DNA of 64,000 bases. Origin: Phycicoccus jejuensis. GTDB taxonomy: Bacteria > Actinomycetota > Actinomycetes > Actinomycetales > Dermatophilaceae. The stretch spans positions 62,001-126,000 of the forward strand of contig NZ_JOEE01000008.1 of NCBI RefSeq assembly GCF_000720925.1, read 5' to 3'. A program made the translations under genes and the position numbers. Of the stretch, positions 11,870-21,025 are shown piece after piece (the stretch's first letter is position 1; each line of letters starts with the position of its first letter). Under the pieces are notes generated by a model. That model worked only from the letters and a program-made list of their open reading frames with translations, ran no database searches and had not been told where the DNA came from.

Positions 11870-12889
11870 TCAGGCCCGGGTGCTGCGGGCGGTGGTCAGG
11901 GTCGGCCGGAGCAGCGAGCCGTGCTCCGGCGGTGGAGAGCCCTCGAGAGCGGCGCTCACGAGGTCGAGGCAGGTCTCGGCGATGGCCTCGAAGGGCTGCG
12001 CGACCGAGGTGAGGTGGTGCATCGTCGCCGTCTCGGAGCCGTCGAAGCCGACGACGCCGACGTCGCGACCGGGCTCGAGACCGCGGCGGACCAGGGCGTG
12101 GTGGACGCCGAGGGCGAGGACGTCGGAGGCGCAGACGACGGCGTCGCCGGGGGAGAGGTGCTCGAGCAGCGCGGTGGCCGTGGCCGTGGCGTCGTCGAGG
12201 TCCTGCTCGGCGACCGCGGCGGGGCCGGCGACACCGCCGGCGTCGGCGCAGGCCCGGGCCCAGCCGCTGCGCCGGTCGTCACCGACGACCGAGCCCGCCG
12301 GCCAGCCGAGGAACGCCACGCGCTCGTAACCCTGGTCGCGGCAGTGTCGGACGGCGTCCTCGGTGCCGGCGCCGCCGTCGACGTCGACCCAGCGGGTGAA
12401 CGTCGGGTCGTCCCAGACTCGGCCGAAGGTGGCGTAGGGGATGCCCTGCTCCTCGAGCCACGGCGGGCGCGGGTCCCCGTGGTGGGTCTCGGCGAGGACG
12501 AAGGCGTCGACGAGCCGACCGGCCCACATCGAGCGGTAGCCCTCGAGCATCGGGTGCCCGGACTGCGAGCCGAAGGGCACGATGTGGCAGCCGTGGCGGG
12601 CGGCGCCGATGCTCAGGGCGGTGAGCACGGGGGCGGTGGTCGCGTTGTGGGCGCCGAGCGTGTGCAGCTCGATGCCGACGGCACCGGCGCGACGGCTGCG
12701 CAGCGACTGGGCGGAGCTGGAGGCGCGGTAGCCGAGCTCGTCGATGGCGGCCCGCACCCGCTCGAGGGTGTCGGGGCGGACCCGCTCGGGGTTGTTGACC
12801 GCGTTGCTCACGGTCTGGCGCGACACGCCGGCGGCGCGGGCGACATCGTGGATGGTCACGCGGTCGGCGTCGCCGGGCTGCGGGGTCAT
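11870..12889 (-). CDS. LacI-family transcriptional regulator of the sugar operon
   Basis: A 339-residue repressor. The N-terminal helix-turn-helix TIHDVARAAGVSRQTVSNAVN (about residues 12-32) and hinge helix region are followed by a periplasmic-binding-protein-like effector domain. The ATG follows a strong GAGGAGG ribosome site. As first gene of the operon and divergent from the debranching-type gene, it probably controls both through the two operators at 12918-12964 and is released by a sugar taken up or made here. Autoregulation is likely. Confidence 0.94.
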   Translation of the reverse strand: MTPQPGDADRVTIHDVARAAGVSRQTVSNAVNNPERVRPDTLERVRAAIDELGYRASSSAQSLRSRRAGAVGIELHTLGAHNATTAPVLTALSIGAARHGCHIVPFGSQSGHPMLEGYRSMWAGRLVDAFVLAETHHGDPRPPWLEEQGIPYATFGRVWDDPTFTRWVDVDGGAGTEDAVRHCRDQGYERVAFLGWPAGSVVGDDRRSGWARACADAGGVAGPAAVAEQDLDDATATATALLEHLSPGDAVVCASDVLALGVHHALVRRGLEPGRDVGVVGFDGSETATMHHLTSVAQPFEAIAETCLDLVSAALEGSPPPEHGSLLRPTLTTARSTRA

Positions 12890-12917
12890 CGGTCCTCCTC
12901 GTCGAGGGTCCTGCGCC

Positions 12918-12975
12918 TGTGAACGTTCAAACGATCGTGACGACGGTTGATTTGAACGATCAAATGGATAGGGTC
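12918..12975. promoter_or_regulatory. Paired LacI operators and promoter
   Basis: Two copies of a near-palindromic 14-mer close to TTTGAACGTTCAAA: 12918-12931 (one mismatch) and 12951-12964 (one mismatch, TTTGAACGATCAAA). Their centres are 33 bp apart, about three helical turns, so dimers would sit on the same DNA face. On the plus strand TTGATT (12947-12952) and TAGGGT (12969-12974) form a plausible -35/-10 pair that overlaps the second operator. Binding would block the debranching-type gene directly and the lacI operon through the first site. Confidence 0.75.
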
Positions 12976-12981
12976 GTCACT

Positions 12982-15090
12982 GTGCATCGACCTGACACCG
13001 GAAGTCAAGAGGCCGCCGTCGACCCCGAGCGCTCGCGCCAGCCGTGGCTCCACGAGCTCGAGGTGGCGGTCCGGGGACCGGTGACCTGCCTGGCTGCGCG
13101 CAGCGGCGACGTCGACGCCGGGTGCGAGGGGGGCGAGGCCACCGGCCTGCTCGTCGACGACCGTCGTGTGGTGCACCGGCTCGTCCTCCGGGTCGACGGG
13201 CTCGCCCCGACCCCGGTCGTCGCGGCGAGCCGCGGCGGCTCGTCCGAGACCCTCGCCGTCGCCCGCCACCTCGGCGACCCGGGGCCCGACCCCACCGTCG
13301 AGGTCGCCCGGCACCGGGTGCTGACGGACGACGGCCTCACCGAGACCGTCGAGGTCCGCAACCGTTCGGCCGAGCCCGTGCGCTGCGTCGTCGAGCTCCT
13401 GGTCGCCGGCGACGGCGCCGACCTGCACGACATCAAGCACGGTGTGGCACAACCCCGTCCGCTGCCGGTCGCCGTGTCCGACGAGGTCGCCTCCTGGTGC
13501 GACGAGCGGCACGCGGTGACCGTCCGCGGTGAGGGCGCGCAGGTGTCGGCCGACGGAGCCGACGCGTCGCTCCGGTGGTCGCTCGAGGTCCCGCCCGCGG
13601 GGGCACGGACCGTCGTCGCGGAGGTCGCCGCCCGCCGCCTCGCCACCACGGCCTTCGACGCCGACGCCGGGTCCGACGCGCTCGGCTTCGACGTCGTCCA
13701 CGTCGAGGCCGACGACGCCCGGTTCTCGCGCACCGTGCAGGACGGCCTCGAGGACCTGCGCCACCTCGCGATGCGCGACCCGCTCGCCCCCGACGACGTC
13801 TTCGCCGGGGCCGGCACCCCGTGGTACCTCACCCTCTTCGGCCGCGACGCCGTGTGGGCGGCGCGGCTCTCCCTCCCGTTCGGCACCGACCTCGCCCGCG
13901 GCACGCTGCGCGCGCTCGCCCGGCGCCAGGGGCGGCACGACGACCCCGTCACCGCCGAGGCGCCCGGCAAGATCCCGCACGAGATCCGGCGCACCGCGTT
14001 CGGCAGCGAGGGAGGCATGGTGCTGCCGACGACCTACTACGGCACGGTCGATGCGACCCCGCTCTGGGTCTGCCTGCTCCACGACGCCTGGCGGTGGGGC
14101 ATGGACGCCGCGGTCGTCCGCGAGCTCGCGCCCGCGCTGCACGCGGCGCTCGGCTGGATGGAGCGTGCGGCCGACGGCAGCCCCGACGGCTTCCTGCGCT
14201 ACCTCGACGAGACCGGCACCGGCCTGGCCAACCAGGGCTGGAAGGACTCCGGCGACTCGATGCGCGACGCCGCCGGGCGTATCGCCGAGGGTCCGATCGC
14301 CCTCGTCGAGACGCAGGCCTACGCCGTCGAGGCGGCCCGCGCCGCGGCCGACCTGCTCGAGCAGGTGCTCGACGCCGACGGCGGGCGCTGGCGCGCCTGG
14401 GCCGAGGCCCTCGCGGGTCGCGTCGAGACGTCGTTCTGGTCCGACACCGGGGGGCGCCGCATCCTCGCGATGGCGCTCGACGGCCACGGCGCGCCGGTCG
14501 ACGGGCTCGGCAGCAACATCGGGCACGTCCTCGGTACCGGCACGCTCGGTGCGGTGGGCGAGGCGCGGGTCGCGGCGGCTCTCGCGAGCCCCGAGCTGCT
14601 CGGCCCGCTCGGCATCTCGACGCTCGCGCGCGACAACCCCGCCTTCAACCCGATCGGGTACCACACCGGCTCGGTGTGGACCCACGACACCGCGATCTGC
14701 GGCCTGGGCCTCGCGCGAGCCGGGTTCCGCGACACCGCCGCCCGGGTGGCCCGGGCCCTCGTCGACGTGTCCGCCGCGAGCGGGTACCGCTGGCCGGAGC
14801 TCTACGGCGCGGACCCCGTGCTCGGCCGTCCCGCGCCCTACCCGGCGAGCTGCCGCCCGCAGGCGTGGGCGGCGGCGAGCGCCGGCGCGCTCGTGACGAC
14901 GGTCCTCGGCCTGCGCGCCGACGTGCCGGCCGGCCGGCTCCACCTCTCGCCCCTCCCGGACGCCCCGTTCGGGGCGCTGGACGTGCGGGGGCTGCGCCTC
15001 GGCGACGGTCTCCTGGACGTCGAGGTCGACGCCGAGGGCCAGGTGCGTGCGGTGCGTGCGCCCGACGGCATCGACGTCGAGGTGGGCTGA
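12982..15090 (+). CDS. Glycogen debranching N-terminal domain / amylo-alpha-1,6-glucosidase-type protein
   Basis: A 702-residue cytoplasmic protein. The first third matches the glycogen-debranching N-terminal domain (VAVRGPVTCLAARSGD and LLVDDRRVVHRLVL); the rest is an (alpha/alpha)6 glycosidase domain with PWYLTLFGRDAVWAA, EAPGKIPHEIR, NQGWKDSGDSM and QAWAAASAGALV. The conserved acidic residues suggest an active inverting hydrolase; substrate is an alpha-glucan or oligosaccharide by family. I prefer the GTG at 12982, 7 nt after TAGGGT. An ATG at 12964 is possible but falls on the second LacI operator and has no ribosome site. Expression should follow the divergent LacI repressor. Confidence 0.85.
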   Translation: MHRPDTGSQEAAVDPERSRQPWLHELEVAVRGPVTCLAARSGDVDAGCEGGEATGLLVDDRRVVHRLVLRVDGLAPTPVVAASRGGSSETLAVARHLGDPGPDPTVEVARHRVLTDDGLTETVEVRNRSAEPVRCVVELLVAGDGADLHDIKHGVAQPRPLPVAVSDEVASWCDERHAVTVRGEGAQVSADGADASLRWSLEVPPAGARTVVAEVAARRLATTAFDADAGSDALGFDVVHVEADDARFSRTVQDGLEDLRHLAMRDPLAPDDVFAGAGTPWYLTLFGRDAVWAARLSLPFGTDLARGTLRALARRQGRHDDPVTAEAPGKIPHEIRRTAFGSEGGMVLPTTYYGTVDATPLWVCLLHDAWRWGMDAAVVRELAPALHAALGWMERAADGSPDGFLRYLDETGTGLANQGWKDSGDSMRDAAGRIAEGPIALVETQAYAVEAARAAADLLEQVLDADGGRWRAWAEALAGRVETSFWSDTGGRRILAMALDGHGAPVDGLGSNIGHVLGTGTLGAVGEARVAAALASPELLGPLGISTLARDNPAFNPIGYHTGSVWTHDTAICGLGLARAGFRDTAARVARALVDVSAASGYRWPELYGADPVLGRPAPYPASCRPQAWAAASAGALVTTVLGLRADVPAGRLHLSPLPDAPFGALDVRGLRLGDGLLDVEVDAEGQVRAVRAPDGIDVEVG

Positions 15091-15173
15091 CCGGCGCGCA
15101 GGCCCGCTTGTTAGCGTGACCGTCCGGCCGCGGCGGGGGACAGGTCCTGCCCGGCACGACGGAAGGACCGACC

Positions 15174-16448
15174 GTGCTCGACGTGCTCTGGGGACTCGGC
15201 GGGATGGCCGCCCTCCTGCTGGCCGCCGTGGCCATCTCGACCGACCGCCGGGCCATCCGCCCGCGGACCGTGGCCGCCGCCCTCGGCCTGCAGGTGCTCT
15301 TCGGGGTCCTCGTCCTCTACGTCCCGCCGGGGCGCGCGGCCCTCGACGCCGCGACCCGGGCGGTCCAGGCGGTCATCGACTCCTCGAAGGAGGGCATCGC
15401 CTTCCTCTTCGGCTCGCTCGTGCCCGAGGACGGGGTGGTCTTCGCGCTCCAGGTGCTGCCGGTCATCGTCTTCTTCGCGGCCCTGACGTCCGTGCTCTAC
15501 CACTGGAAGGTCCTCCAGCGGGTGGTGCGCGTGCTCGGCTCGGGGCTGCACGTCCTCCTCGGCACCTCGCGCGCCGAGTCGGTCAACGCCGCGACGAACG
15601 TCTTCCTCGGCCAGACCGAGGCGCCGCTCGTCATCCGTCCCTACCTCCCGCGGATCTCGACCTCCAGCCTCTTCGCCGTGATGACCGGGGGTCTCGCGAC
15701 CGTCGCGGGGTCGGTCCTCGTCGGGTACGCGCTGCTCGGCGCAGAGCTCGACCAGCTGATCGCCGCCGCGTTCATGGCGGCGCCCGGCGCCCTGCTCATG
15801 GCCAAGATCGTCGTGCCCGAGAGCCAGGAGGTCGACGCCGACGGCGTGCCGGTGCGGGTCGCGACCGGGGGCGGCGGGGTCGCCGACGACGAGGACGCCC
15901 CGGAGGAGGCGCCCGAGCCCGAGGAGGAGGAGCACGTCAACGTCATCGACGCGGCGGCCGACGGCGCCGCGCAGGGGCTCAAGCTGGCCGCCAACATCGG
16001 CGCGATGCTCCTGGCGTTCATCTCGCTCATCGCCCTGGTCAACCTGCTGCTCGGCGCCGTCGGCGGGTGGTTCGGGCAGCCCGACCTCACCTTCGAGCGG
16101 CTGCTCGGCTGGCTCTTCGCACCCGTGATGTTCCTCGTCGGTGTGCCGTGGGACGAGGCGGTGCGCGCCGGCAGCTTCGTCGGGCAGAAGACGGTCGTCA
16201 ACGAGTTCGTCGCCTTCAGCAACTTCGGCCCGGTCGCCGACGAGTTCAGCGCGAAGACCAAGGCCATCGTCACGTTCGCCCTCACCGGCTTCGCCAACCT
16301 CGGCTCGCTGGCCATCCTCCTCGGCGGCCTCGGCGGGATGGCCCCGAACCGCCGATCCGAGATCGCGACCTACGGCGTGCGTTCCATCGCGGCGGCGACG
16401 CTGGCGAACCTCATGAGCGCGGCGATCGCCGGGATGCTCCTCGCCTGA
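15174..16448 (+). CDS. Concentrative nucleoside transporter (NupC/CNT family)
   Basis: Cation-coupled nucleoside importer of 424 residues. The family signature GQTEAPLVIRPYL is near residue 146, with several hydrophobic segments before and after. Residues about 220-255 form an acidic loop (EEAPEPEEEEHVNVIDAAA) before the last helices. NEFVAFSNFGPVADEFS near residue 340 is the second core motif. GTG start with GAAGGA 8 nt upstream. TAGCGT at 15112-15117 could be its -10 box, giving a leader of about 50 nt. It stands alone, 21 nt before the convergent cysH stop. Confidence 0.92.
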   Translation: MLDVLWGLGGMAALLLAAVAISTDRRAIRPRTVAAALGLQVLFGVLVLYVPPGRAALDAATRAVQAVIDSSKEGIAFLFGSLVPEDGVVFALQVLPVIVFFAALTSVLYHWKVLQRVVRVLGSGLHVLLGTSRAESVNAATNVFLGQTEAPLVIRPYLPRISTSSLFAVMTGGLATVAGSVLVGYALLGAELDQLIAAAFMAAPGALLMAKIVVPESQEVDADGVPVRVATGGGGVADDEDAPEEAPEPEEEEHVNVIDAAADGAAQGLKLAANIGAMLLAFISLIALVNLLLGAVGGWFGQPDLTFERLLGWLFAPVMFLVGVPWDEAVRAGSFVGQKTVVNEFVAFSNFGPVADEFSAKTKAIVTFALTGFANLGSLAILLGGLGGMAPNRRSEIATYGVRSIAAATLANLMSAAIAGMLLA

Positions 16449-16469
16449 GCGCGCGGGACGGGGTCCGGC

Positions 16470-17195
16470 TCAGGCCGGGTGCAGCCCGCACTCGGTCTTG
16501 CCGAACCCGACCCAGCGCCCGGAGCGCTCGTCGGCGCCGGCCTCGACGCGCTGGGTGCACGGGGCGCAGCCGATCGACGGGTAACCGTCCGCGAGGAGCA
16601 GGTTGACCGGCACACCGTGCTCGAAGGCGTAGGTCGTCACGTCGTCGGAGGTCCACGTGGCCAGCGGGTTGACCTTGACCAGCCCGAACGTCTCGTCGAA
16701 GGTCACGACGGGGGTGTTGGCCCGCGTGGGCCCGTCGGCGCGACGGACGCCGGTGGCCCAGCACTCGTAGTCGGCCAGGGCCGCGCGCAGCGGCTCGACC
16801 TTGCGCAGGCGGCAGCACTCGGCCGGGTCGCGCTCGAACAGGCGCGGGCCGACGCGGATGTCCTGCTGGGTGACGGACAGCCGCGGGCGGACGTCGACGA
16901 CGGTGACGTCCAGCTCGGCCGCGACGCGGTCGCGGGTGTCGTACGTCTCGGTGAAGTGGTAGCCGGTGTCGCCGAAGAGGACGTCGACGCCCGGCAGGTG
17001 CTGCGAGACGAGGTGGGGGAGAACCGCGTCCTGCATGCTGCTCGCGACGGCCAGGCCCTCGCCGAACGCCTCGACGGCCCAGGCGACGACGTCGTCGGCC
17101 GCGGCGTCGGGGCCGAGCTCGCGCGCGCCCGAGGCGGCGATGGCGCGCAGGGCGCCGGGGTCGCGGCGGGTGGAGGTGCGGGCGGTCGCGGTCAT
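16470..17195 (-). CDS. cysH: Assimilatory adenylyl-sulfate (APS) reductase
   Basis: Reduces activated sulfate to sulfite using thioredoxin. The 241-residue product has the Cys127-Cys128 and Cys210/Cys213 pairs that bind a 4Fe-4S cluster, and the catalytic C-terminal KTECGLH (Cys236). The four cluster cysteines mark the APS-type bacterial enzyme rather than the cluster-free PAPS type. The nucleotide-binding segment SSMQDAVL is near residue 52. ATG overlaps the sirA stop by four bases, so sulfite is made and consumed by one operon. Same pair as M. tuberculosis Rv2391-Rv2392. Confidence 0.95.
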   Translation of the reverse strand: MTATARTSTRRDPGALRAIAASGARELGPDAAADDVVAWAVEAFGEGLAVASSMQDAVLPHLVSQHLPGVDVLFGDTGYHFTETYDTRDRVAAELDVTVVDVRPRLSVTQQDIRVGPRLFERDPAECCRLRKVEPLRAALADYECWATGVRRADGPTRANTPVVTFDETFGLVKVNPLATWTSDDVTTYAFEHGVPVNLLLADGYPSIGCAPCTQRVEAGADERSGRWVGFGKTECGLHPA

Positions 17196-18901
17196 CGGAG
17201 CTCCTCCTCGTCGACCCGGTGGACCCAGGACGAGAACGACTCGCTGCCCTCGCGCTGGGCGAGGAAGCGACGGACCAGGCGCTCGACGAGGCCGGGCAGG
17301 TCGTCGGCGGTCACCTTGAGGCCGCGGACGGTGCGGCCGAGGCCGGCCTCGTCGCGGTCGGCCGACGCGAGACCGCCGCCGAGGTGCACCTGGAAACCGG
17401 GCAGCTGCTCGCCGTCGACGGTGACGAGCTGGCCCTTGAGGCCGATGTCCGCGACCTGGATGCGGGCGCACGAGTTGGGGCAGCCGTTGACGTTGAGCGT
17501 GATGGGGGTGTCGAGCGACGCCGTGACGTCGGCGAGGCGCTGCTCGAGCGCCGCGACGGTGGTGGCCGCCGTCGCCTTGGTCTCGACGATCGCGAGCTTG
17601 CAGTACTCGATGCCCGTGCAGGCCATCGTGTGGCGGCGGAACGGGCTGGGGGACACCGAGAGCCCGAGCTCCTCGAGGCCCGCGACGAAGCCGTCGAGGC
17701 GGTCCGGGGCGATGTCGAGGACGACGAGCTTCTGGTGCGGCGTGAAGCGGACACGGTCGGTGCCGGCGGCCTCCATGAGGTCGGCGAGCCCGGCGAGGAC
17801 GTCACCGCTGACGCGGCCGACGACCGGGGCGGCGCCGACGTAGTGGTTGCCGTCCTTCTGGAGGTGCACGCCGACGTGGTCACCCGGCGTCGACGGCGTG
17901 GGCGGGGGAGGGCCGTCCGGGAGGGCGTACCCGAGGTAGTCCTCCTCGAGGACGCGGCGGAACTCGGCCGGGCCCCACTCGGCGAGGAGGAACTTCAGGC
18001 GCGCCTTGGTGCGCAGCCGGCGGTAGCCGTGGTCGCGGAAGATCCGGATGACGCCGAACCACACGTCGGCGGCCTGCTCCTGCGTGACGAACACGCCGAG
18101 GCGCTCGGCGAGGCGGGGCGCGGTCGAGAGCCCGCCGCCGACCCAGAGGTCGTAGCCGGCGCCGAGCTCGGGGTGGACGACCCCGACGAGGGAGATGTCG
18201 TTGATCTCGTGGACGACGTCGAGGCTCGGGTGGCCGGTGACCGCCGACTTGAACTTGCGCGGCAGGTTGGCGAGGTCGGGGTCCCCGACGAAGCGGGAGA
18301 CGATCTCGTCGATGACCGGCGTCGGGTCGATGACCTCGTCCGCGGCGATGCCGGCGAGCGGGCTGCCGAGGACGACGCGCGGGGTGTCGCCGCACGCCTC
18401 GGTCGTCTGGAGGCCGACGGCCTCGAGCCGACGCCAGATCTCGGGCATGTCCTCGACCCGGATCCAGTGGTACTGGATGTTCTGCCGGTCGCTGATGTCG
18501 GCCGTGCCGCGGGCGAACTCCTGCGAGATGCCGGCGACGACGCGCAGCTGGGGCAGGGTCAGGGCCCCGCCGTCGAGCCGGATCCGGAGCATGAAGTACT
18601 CGTCGGAGAGCTCGGTGTCGGACAGCTGAGCCGTCCGGCCGCCGTCGATGCCGGGGCGGCGCTGGGTGTACAGGCCCCACCAGCGGAAGCGGCCGGCGAG
18701 GTCCTCCGGCGGGATGGAGCCGAAGCCGTCGCGGCTGTAGACGGTCTCGATGCGCTCGCGCACCGACAGGCCGCCCTCCTCCTGCTTCCACACCTCGTTG
18801 GCGTTGAGCGGCTCGCGGCCGTCGACGGCCCACTGCCCGTTGGACCGCCCGGTGCGGGGCGGGCGCAGGGCGCGCGACGGGGTGGAGTCGGTGGTGGTCA
18901 T
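17192..18901 (-). CDS. sirA: Ferredoxin-dependent sulfite reductase
   Basis: Six-electron reductase turning sulfite into sulfide, with siroheme and a 4Fe-4S cluster. In the 569-residue product the cluster/siroheme cysteines are 428, 434 (CTGIEYC), 474 and 478 (NGCPNSC), with family spacing. The duplicated sulfite/nitrite reductase half-domains are visible (WWGLYTQRRPG and, later, VGVHLQKDGNHYVG). The family includes nitrite reductases; pairing with cysH favours sulfite. The promoter region from 18902 contains an AT-rich stretch on the opposite side of the SOS-like site, with only a weak dyad (GTTGTCC...GTATAAC), so regulation is unclear. Confidence 0.93.
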   Translation of the reverse strand: MTTTDSTPSRALRPPRTGRSNGQWAVDGREPLNANEVWKQEEGGLSVRERIETVYSRDGFGSIPPEDLAGRFRWWGLYTQRRPGIDGGRTAQLSDTELSDEYFMLRIRLDGGALTLPQLRVVAGISQEFARGTADISDRQNIQYHWIRVEDMPEIWRRLEAVGLQTTEACGDTPRVVLGSPLAGIAADEVIDPTPVIDEIVSRFVGDPDLANLPRKFKSAVTGHPSLDVVHEINDISLVGVVHPELGAGYDLWVGGGLSTAPRLAERLGVFVTQEQAADVWFGVIRIFRDHGYRRLRTKARLKFLLAEWGPAEFRRVLEEDYLGYALPDGPPPPTPSTPGDHVGVHLQKDGNHYVGAAPVVGRVSGDVLAGLADLMEAAGTDRVRFTPHQKLVVLDIAPDRLDGFVAGLEELGLSVSPSPFRRHTMACTGIEYCKLAIVETKATAATTVAALEQRLADVTASLDTPITLNVNGCPNSCARIQVADIGLKGQLVTVDGEQLPGFQVHLGGGLASADRDEAGLGRTVRGLKVTADDLPGLVERLVRRFLAQREGSESFSSWVHRVDEEELR

Positions 18902-18995
18902 GGGGTCCTCACGCAGGGGGCGATCACGTTTCGTTGTCCAAGGTATAACACCCCATTATCCCCGCCACCGGGGTCCACCATGTGGTCGGCATCGC

Positions 18996-19016
18996 TATGA
19001 TCGAACACGTGTTCGA
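18996..19016 (+). promoter_or_regulatory. SOS (LexA) box overlapping a TATGAT -10 box
   Basis: Bases 19001-19016 read TCGAACACGTGTTCGA, a perfect palindrome that fits the actinobacterial LexA consensus TCGAAC-N4-GTTCGA without mismatch. TATGAT at 18996-19001 runs directly into it, and a GTG start codon lies inside it at 19009. A bound LexA would therefore cover both the -10 box and the transcription start. Confidence 0.8.
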
Positions 19017-19467
19017 CGACGCGGCTCCGGGTGGTGGGCCCCCGCTGCGCGCCGGCACCCCGGCCGCGCCCGTGCGCCAGCGCTCGGGCGCCGGGGCCAC
19101 CGGCGCGGGCGGACCGCCGGGCTGGCCGCAGGGCGTCCCACCGCCGGGCACCCACGGCTGGGAGCAGCGGGCGGTCGCGTGGCTGCTCGACCACTGCCCG
19201 CCGGACTACCGGCTCTACCCCGCGTGGCGGCGCCACCCGGTCGCCCTCGCCTGGCTCGCCGTGCGCCACCTCGACGCCCAGCTCGACGCGATGCGCTCCT
19301 CCTACCGCGAGGTGCGGGTCGCGCTCGTCGACGACATCGGGCCCGAGGGGGTCACCCAGGTGCTCGCCGACCTCGAGTGCGAGGGGGTGCGCCTCGTCGC
19401 CGCCCGGCGTGCGGCGGGGCTCCTGCTCGACGGCCTGCGCGGCCTCGAGTTCGTCCCCCGCCTCTGA
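19009..19467 (+). CDS. Hypothetical protein, probably SOS-controlled
   Basis: A 152-residue soluble protein with no assigned function. The first 50 residues are Gly/Pro/Ala-rich and look flexible; from WEQRAVAWLLDHCPPDYR the chain is helical and ends with a Leu/Arg-rich segment (ARRAAGLLLDGLRG). The GTG at 19009 is 7 nt after TATGAT, fitting a leaderless transcript; an ATG at 18997 is an alternative but lies inside the -10 box. The perfect LexA palindrome over its start is the only functional clue and points to a DNA-damage role. It is divergent from sirA. Confidence 0.7.
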   Translation: MFDDAAPGGGPPLRAGTPAAPVRQRSGAGATGAGGPPGWPQGVPPPGTHGWEQRAVAWLLDHCPPDYRLYPAWRRHPVALAWLAVRHLDAQLDAMRSSYREVRVALVDDIGPEGVTQVLADLECEGVRLVAARRAAGLLLDGLRGLEFVPRL

Positions 19468-19480
19468 CCACGAGCCGGGT

Positions 19481-19577
19481 CGTCACTGTGGTGACGCGGA
19501 ACTTGGCGCGGGACGCGGATGTATCCGCGTCCAGGAATGATGTCCGCGTCATCACCGCGACGACGCGGATGCTCGCT
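19481..19577. repeat. Intergenic repeat, copy A (97 nt)
   Basis: Aligns without gaps to 25614-25710, about 76 of 97 bases identical by eye. It contains a perfect hairpin, GGACGCGGAT at 19511-19520 with ATCCGCGTCC at 19523-19532 and a 2-nt centre, and a second one, TCCGCGTC / GACGCGGA at 19543-19550 and 19562-19569. The octamer GACGCGGA recurs in both orientations. It fills the gap between the convergent SOS-box gene and DUF305 gene. Function unknown. Confidence 0.8.
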
Positions 19578-19580
19578 CCG

Positions 19581-20195
19581 CTAGCTGCGCTCGGCGAGCA
19601 TCTGCTCCATCAGGGTGATCTCGGCGGTCTGCGCGCGGCGGATGGCGCCGGCGAGGGTGCGCACCTCGTCGGTGCGGGCGTCGGCGAGCGCGGCGTCGGC
19701 CATCTGCACCCCGCCCTCGTGGTGGGCGATCATCAGCCGGAGGAAGAGCCGCTCGGCCTCGACCCCGCGGGCGGCCCGCAGCTCGTCGAGCTGGGCGGGC
19801 GTCGCCATCCCCGGCATCCCGTCGCCGGAGGCGCCGTGGGCGGCGTGCTCGCCGCCGACCCACGCCATCGGGGCGCGGGAGGCGGTCTGCGGCAGGCCCC
19901 ACTGGACGAGCCAGCCGTACATCTGGCCGGCCTGCTGCTGCTGGCTCGTGATGATGTCGAAGGCGAGCGTGCGGACGGCCTCGTCGTCGGTGTCGTCGCG
20001 TACCGCGAAGGCCATCTCGACGGCCTGGAGGTGGTGGGTCTGCATGTCTCGGGCGAACCCGGCGTCCGCGCCGAAGTCGGTGACCTCGGACGTCGAGGCC
20101 AGGCGGCCGACCGCGACCGTGCCGCCGACACCGGCGAGCAGGGCGAGGACCGCGACGAGGACGAGGACCCCGCGGGGACGGGCCGCGGGCGTCAC
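19581..20195 (-). CDS. DUF305 domain-containing membrane-anchored protein
   Basis: A 204-residue protein with one N-terminal hydrophobic segment ([16 protein letters not shown]), so anchored and facing outside. The DUF305 fold shows paired His motifs [12 protein letters not shown] and [16 protein letters not shown] and a Met-rich GDGMPGMA segment; such residues suggest metal binding, perhaps copper, but this is not established. The GTG at 20195 overlaps the DUF3105 stop by four bases, and the two families commonly occur together in actinobacteria. A longer frame to 20255 lies inside the upstream gene. Confidence 0.88.
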   Translation of the reverse strand: MTPAARPRGVLVLVAVLALLAGVGGTVAVGRLASTSEVTDFGADAGFARDMQTHHLQAVEMAFAVRDDTDDEAVRTLAFDIITSQQQQAGQMYGWLVQWGLPQTASRAPMAWVGGEHAAHGASGDGMPGMATPAQLDELRAARGVEAERLFLRLMIAHHEGGVQMADAALADARTDEVRTLAGAIRRAQTAEITLMEQMLAERS

Positions 20196-20824
20196 GAGGT
20201 CGGCTGGTCGCCGGCGCCGGTCTGCGGGAGGGTGCCGTCGCTGCCGCCGGTGCACGCCGCACCCGGCTCGGGCGTCTGCGGGCCCTGGCGGTACTCGCGG
20301 ATGAACTCGTCGAGGCGGGCGTCGTCGACGCCGGTCAGGTCAAGCTGCTTGCCCCACGCGGACGCGACGACCGGCGCGCGCAGCCCGTCGACGGGGGAGA
20401 CGACCATGTAGGTGTCCGGCACGCGGTCGACGAGCGTCTGCACCTGCGCCGCGGGCAGGTCCGAGCGGTAGGTGACCCAGACGGCGCCGTGCTCGAGGGA
20501 GTGGACGGCCAGCTCGTTGGGCACCGGCTGCGGGTAGACGCCGCAGTTGAGCCAGACCGGGTTGTGGTCGCCGCCGACGGGCGGGGTCTGCGCGTAGGTG
20601 ACCGGGGTCGTCACGTGGTTGGCGCTGACGTCGTCGTAGCTCTTGACGGCGTCGAGGGTGGGGCGCGAGGAGGTGTCGCGCCAGATCGTCACGCCCACCG
20701 TCGCGACGATGGCGAGCACGAGGAGAGAGACACCGCCGACGACGAGGAGGCGGGAGCGTCGCTCCTTGGCGCGCTGGGTCTTCTGCACCTCGGCGAGGGC
20801 GCGGGCGCGGGACGACGAGGGCAC
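20192..20824 (-). CDS. DUF3105 domain-containing membrane protein
   Basis: A 210-residue protein. A charged cytoplasmic N-terminus ([17 protein letters not shown]) leads into one membrane helix ([20 protein letters not shown]), leaving the DUF3105 domain outside: [29 protein letters not shown] and a C-terminal CTGG. The His and Cys residues are conserved features of the family. The GTG at 20824 has AGGAGG at ideal distance, so it is preferred over an in-frame start at 20872. Forms a two-gene operon with DUF305. Confidence 0.87.
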   Translation of the reverse strand: MPSSSRARALAEVQKTQRAKERRSRLLVVGGVSLLVLAIVATVGVTIWRDTSSRPTLDAVKSYDDVSANHVTTPVTYAQTPPVGGDHNPVWLNCGVYPQPVPNELAVHSLEHGAVWVTYRSDLPAAQVQTLVDRVPDTYMVVSPVDGLRAPVVASAWGKQLDLTGVDDARLDEFIREYRQGPQTPEPGAACTGGSDGTLPQTGAGDQPTS

Positions 20825-21025
20825 AGGGAGCCTCCTGGGTCGGGCCCACCGGGTGGTGGACGGTTCAACCATCCCCAGCGTCCCGCAGGGCCGGTGAGTT
20901 CCCGGTTCGTGGAGGTCTCGTGGAGATCCTTCCCACCCCGCCCCGGGGTGCCGGGAGGCTCACCCGCAGCACCTAGACTCGTCGGGTTACCCGGACCCCG
21001 AGGACAGGACGAGGAGGTAGGCGCC

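Noticed and set aside
18930..18960. Operator dyad in front of sirA
   Set aside because: Only about five of eight base pairs match; too weak to support.
20897..21025. Thiamine riboswitch before dxs
   Set aside because: No THI-box conserved segments such as CUGAGA or the ACC-UGAU pattern could be found.
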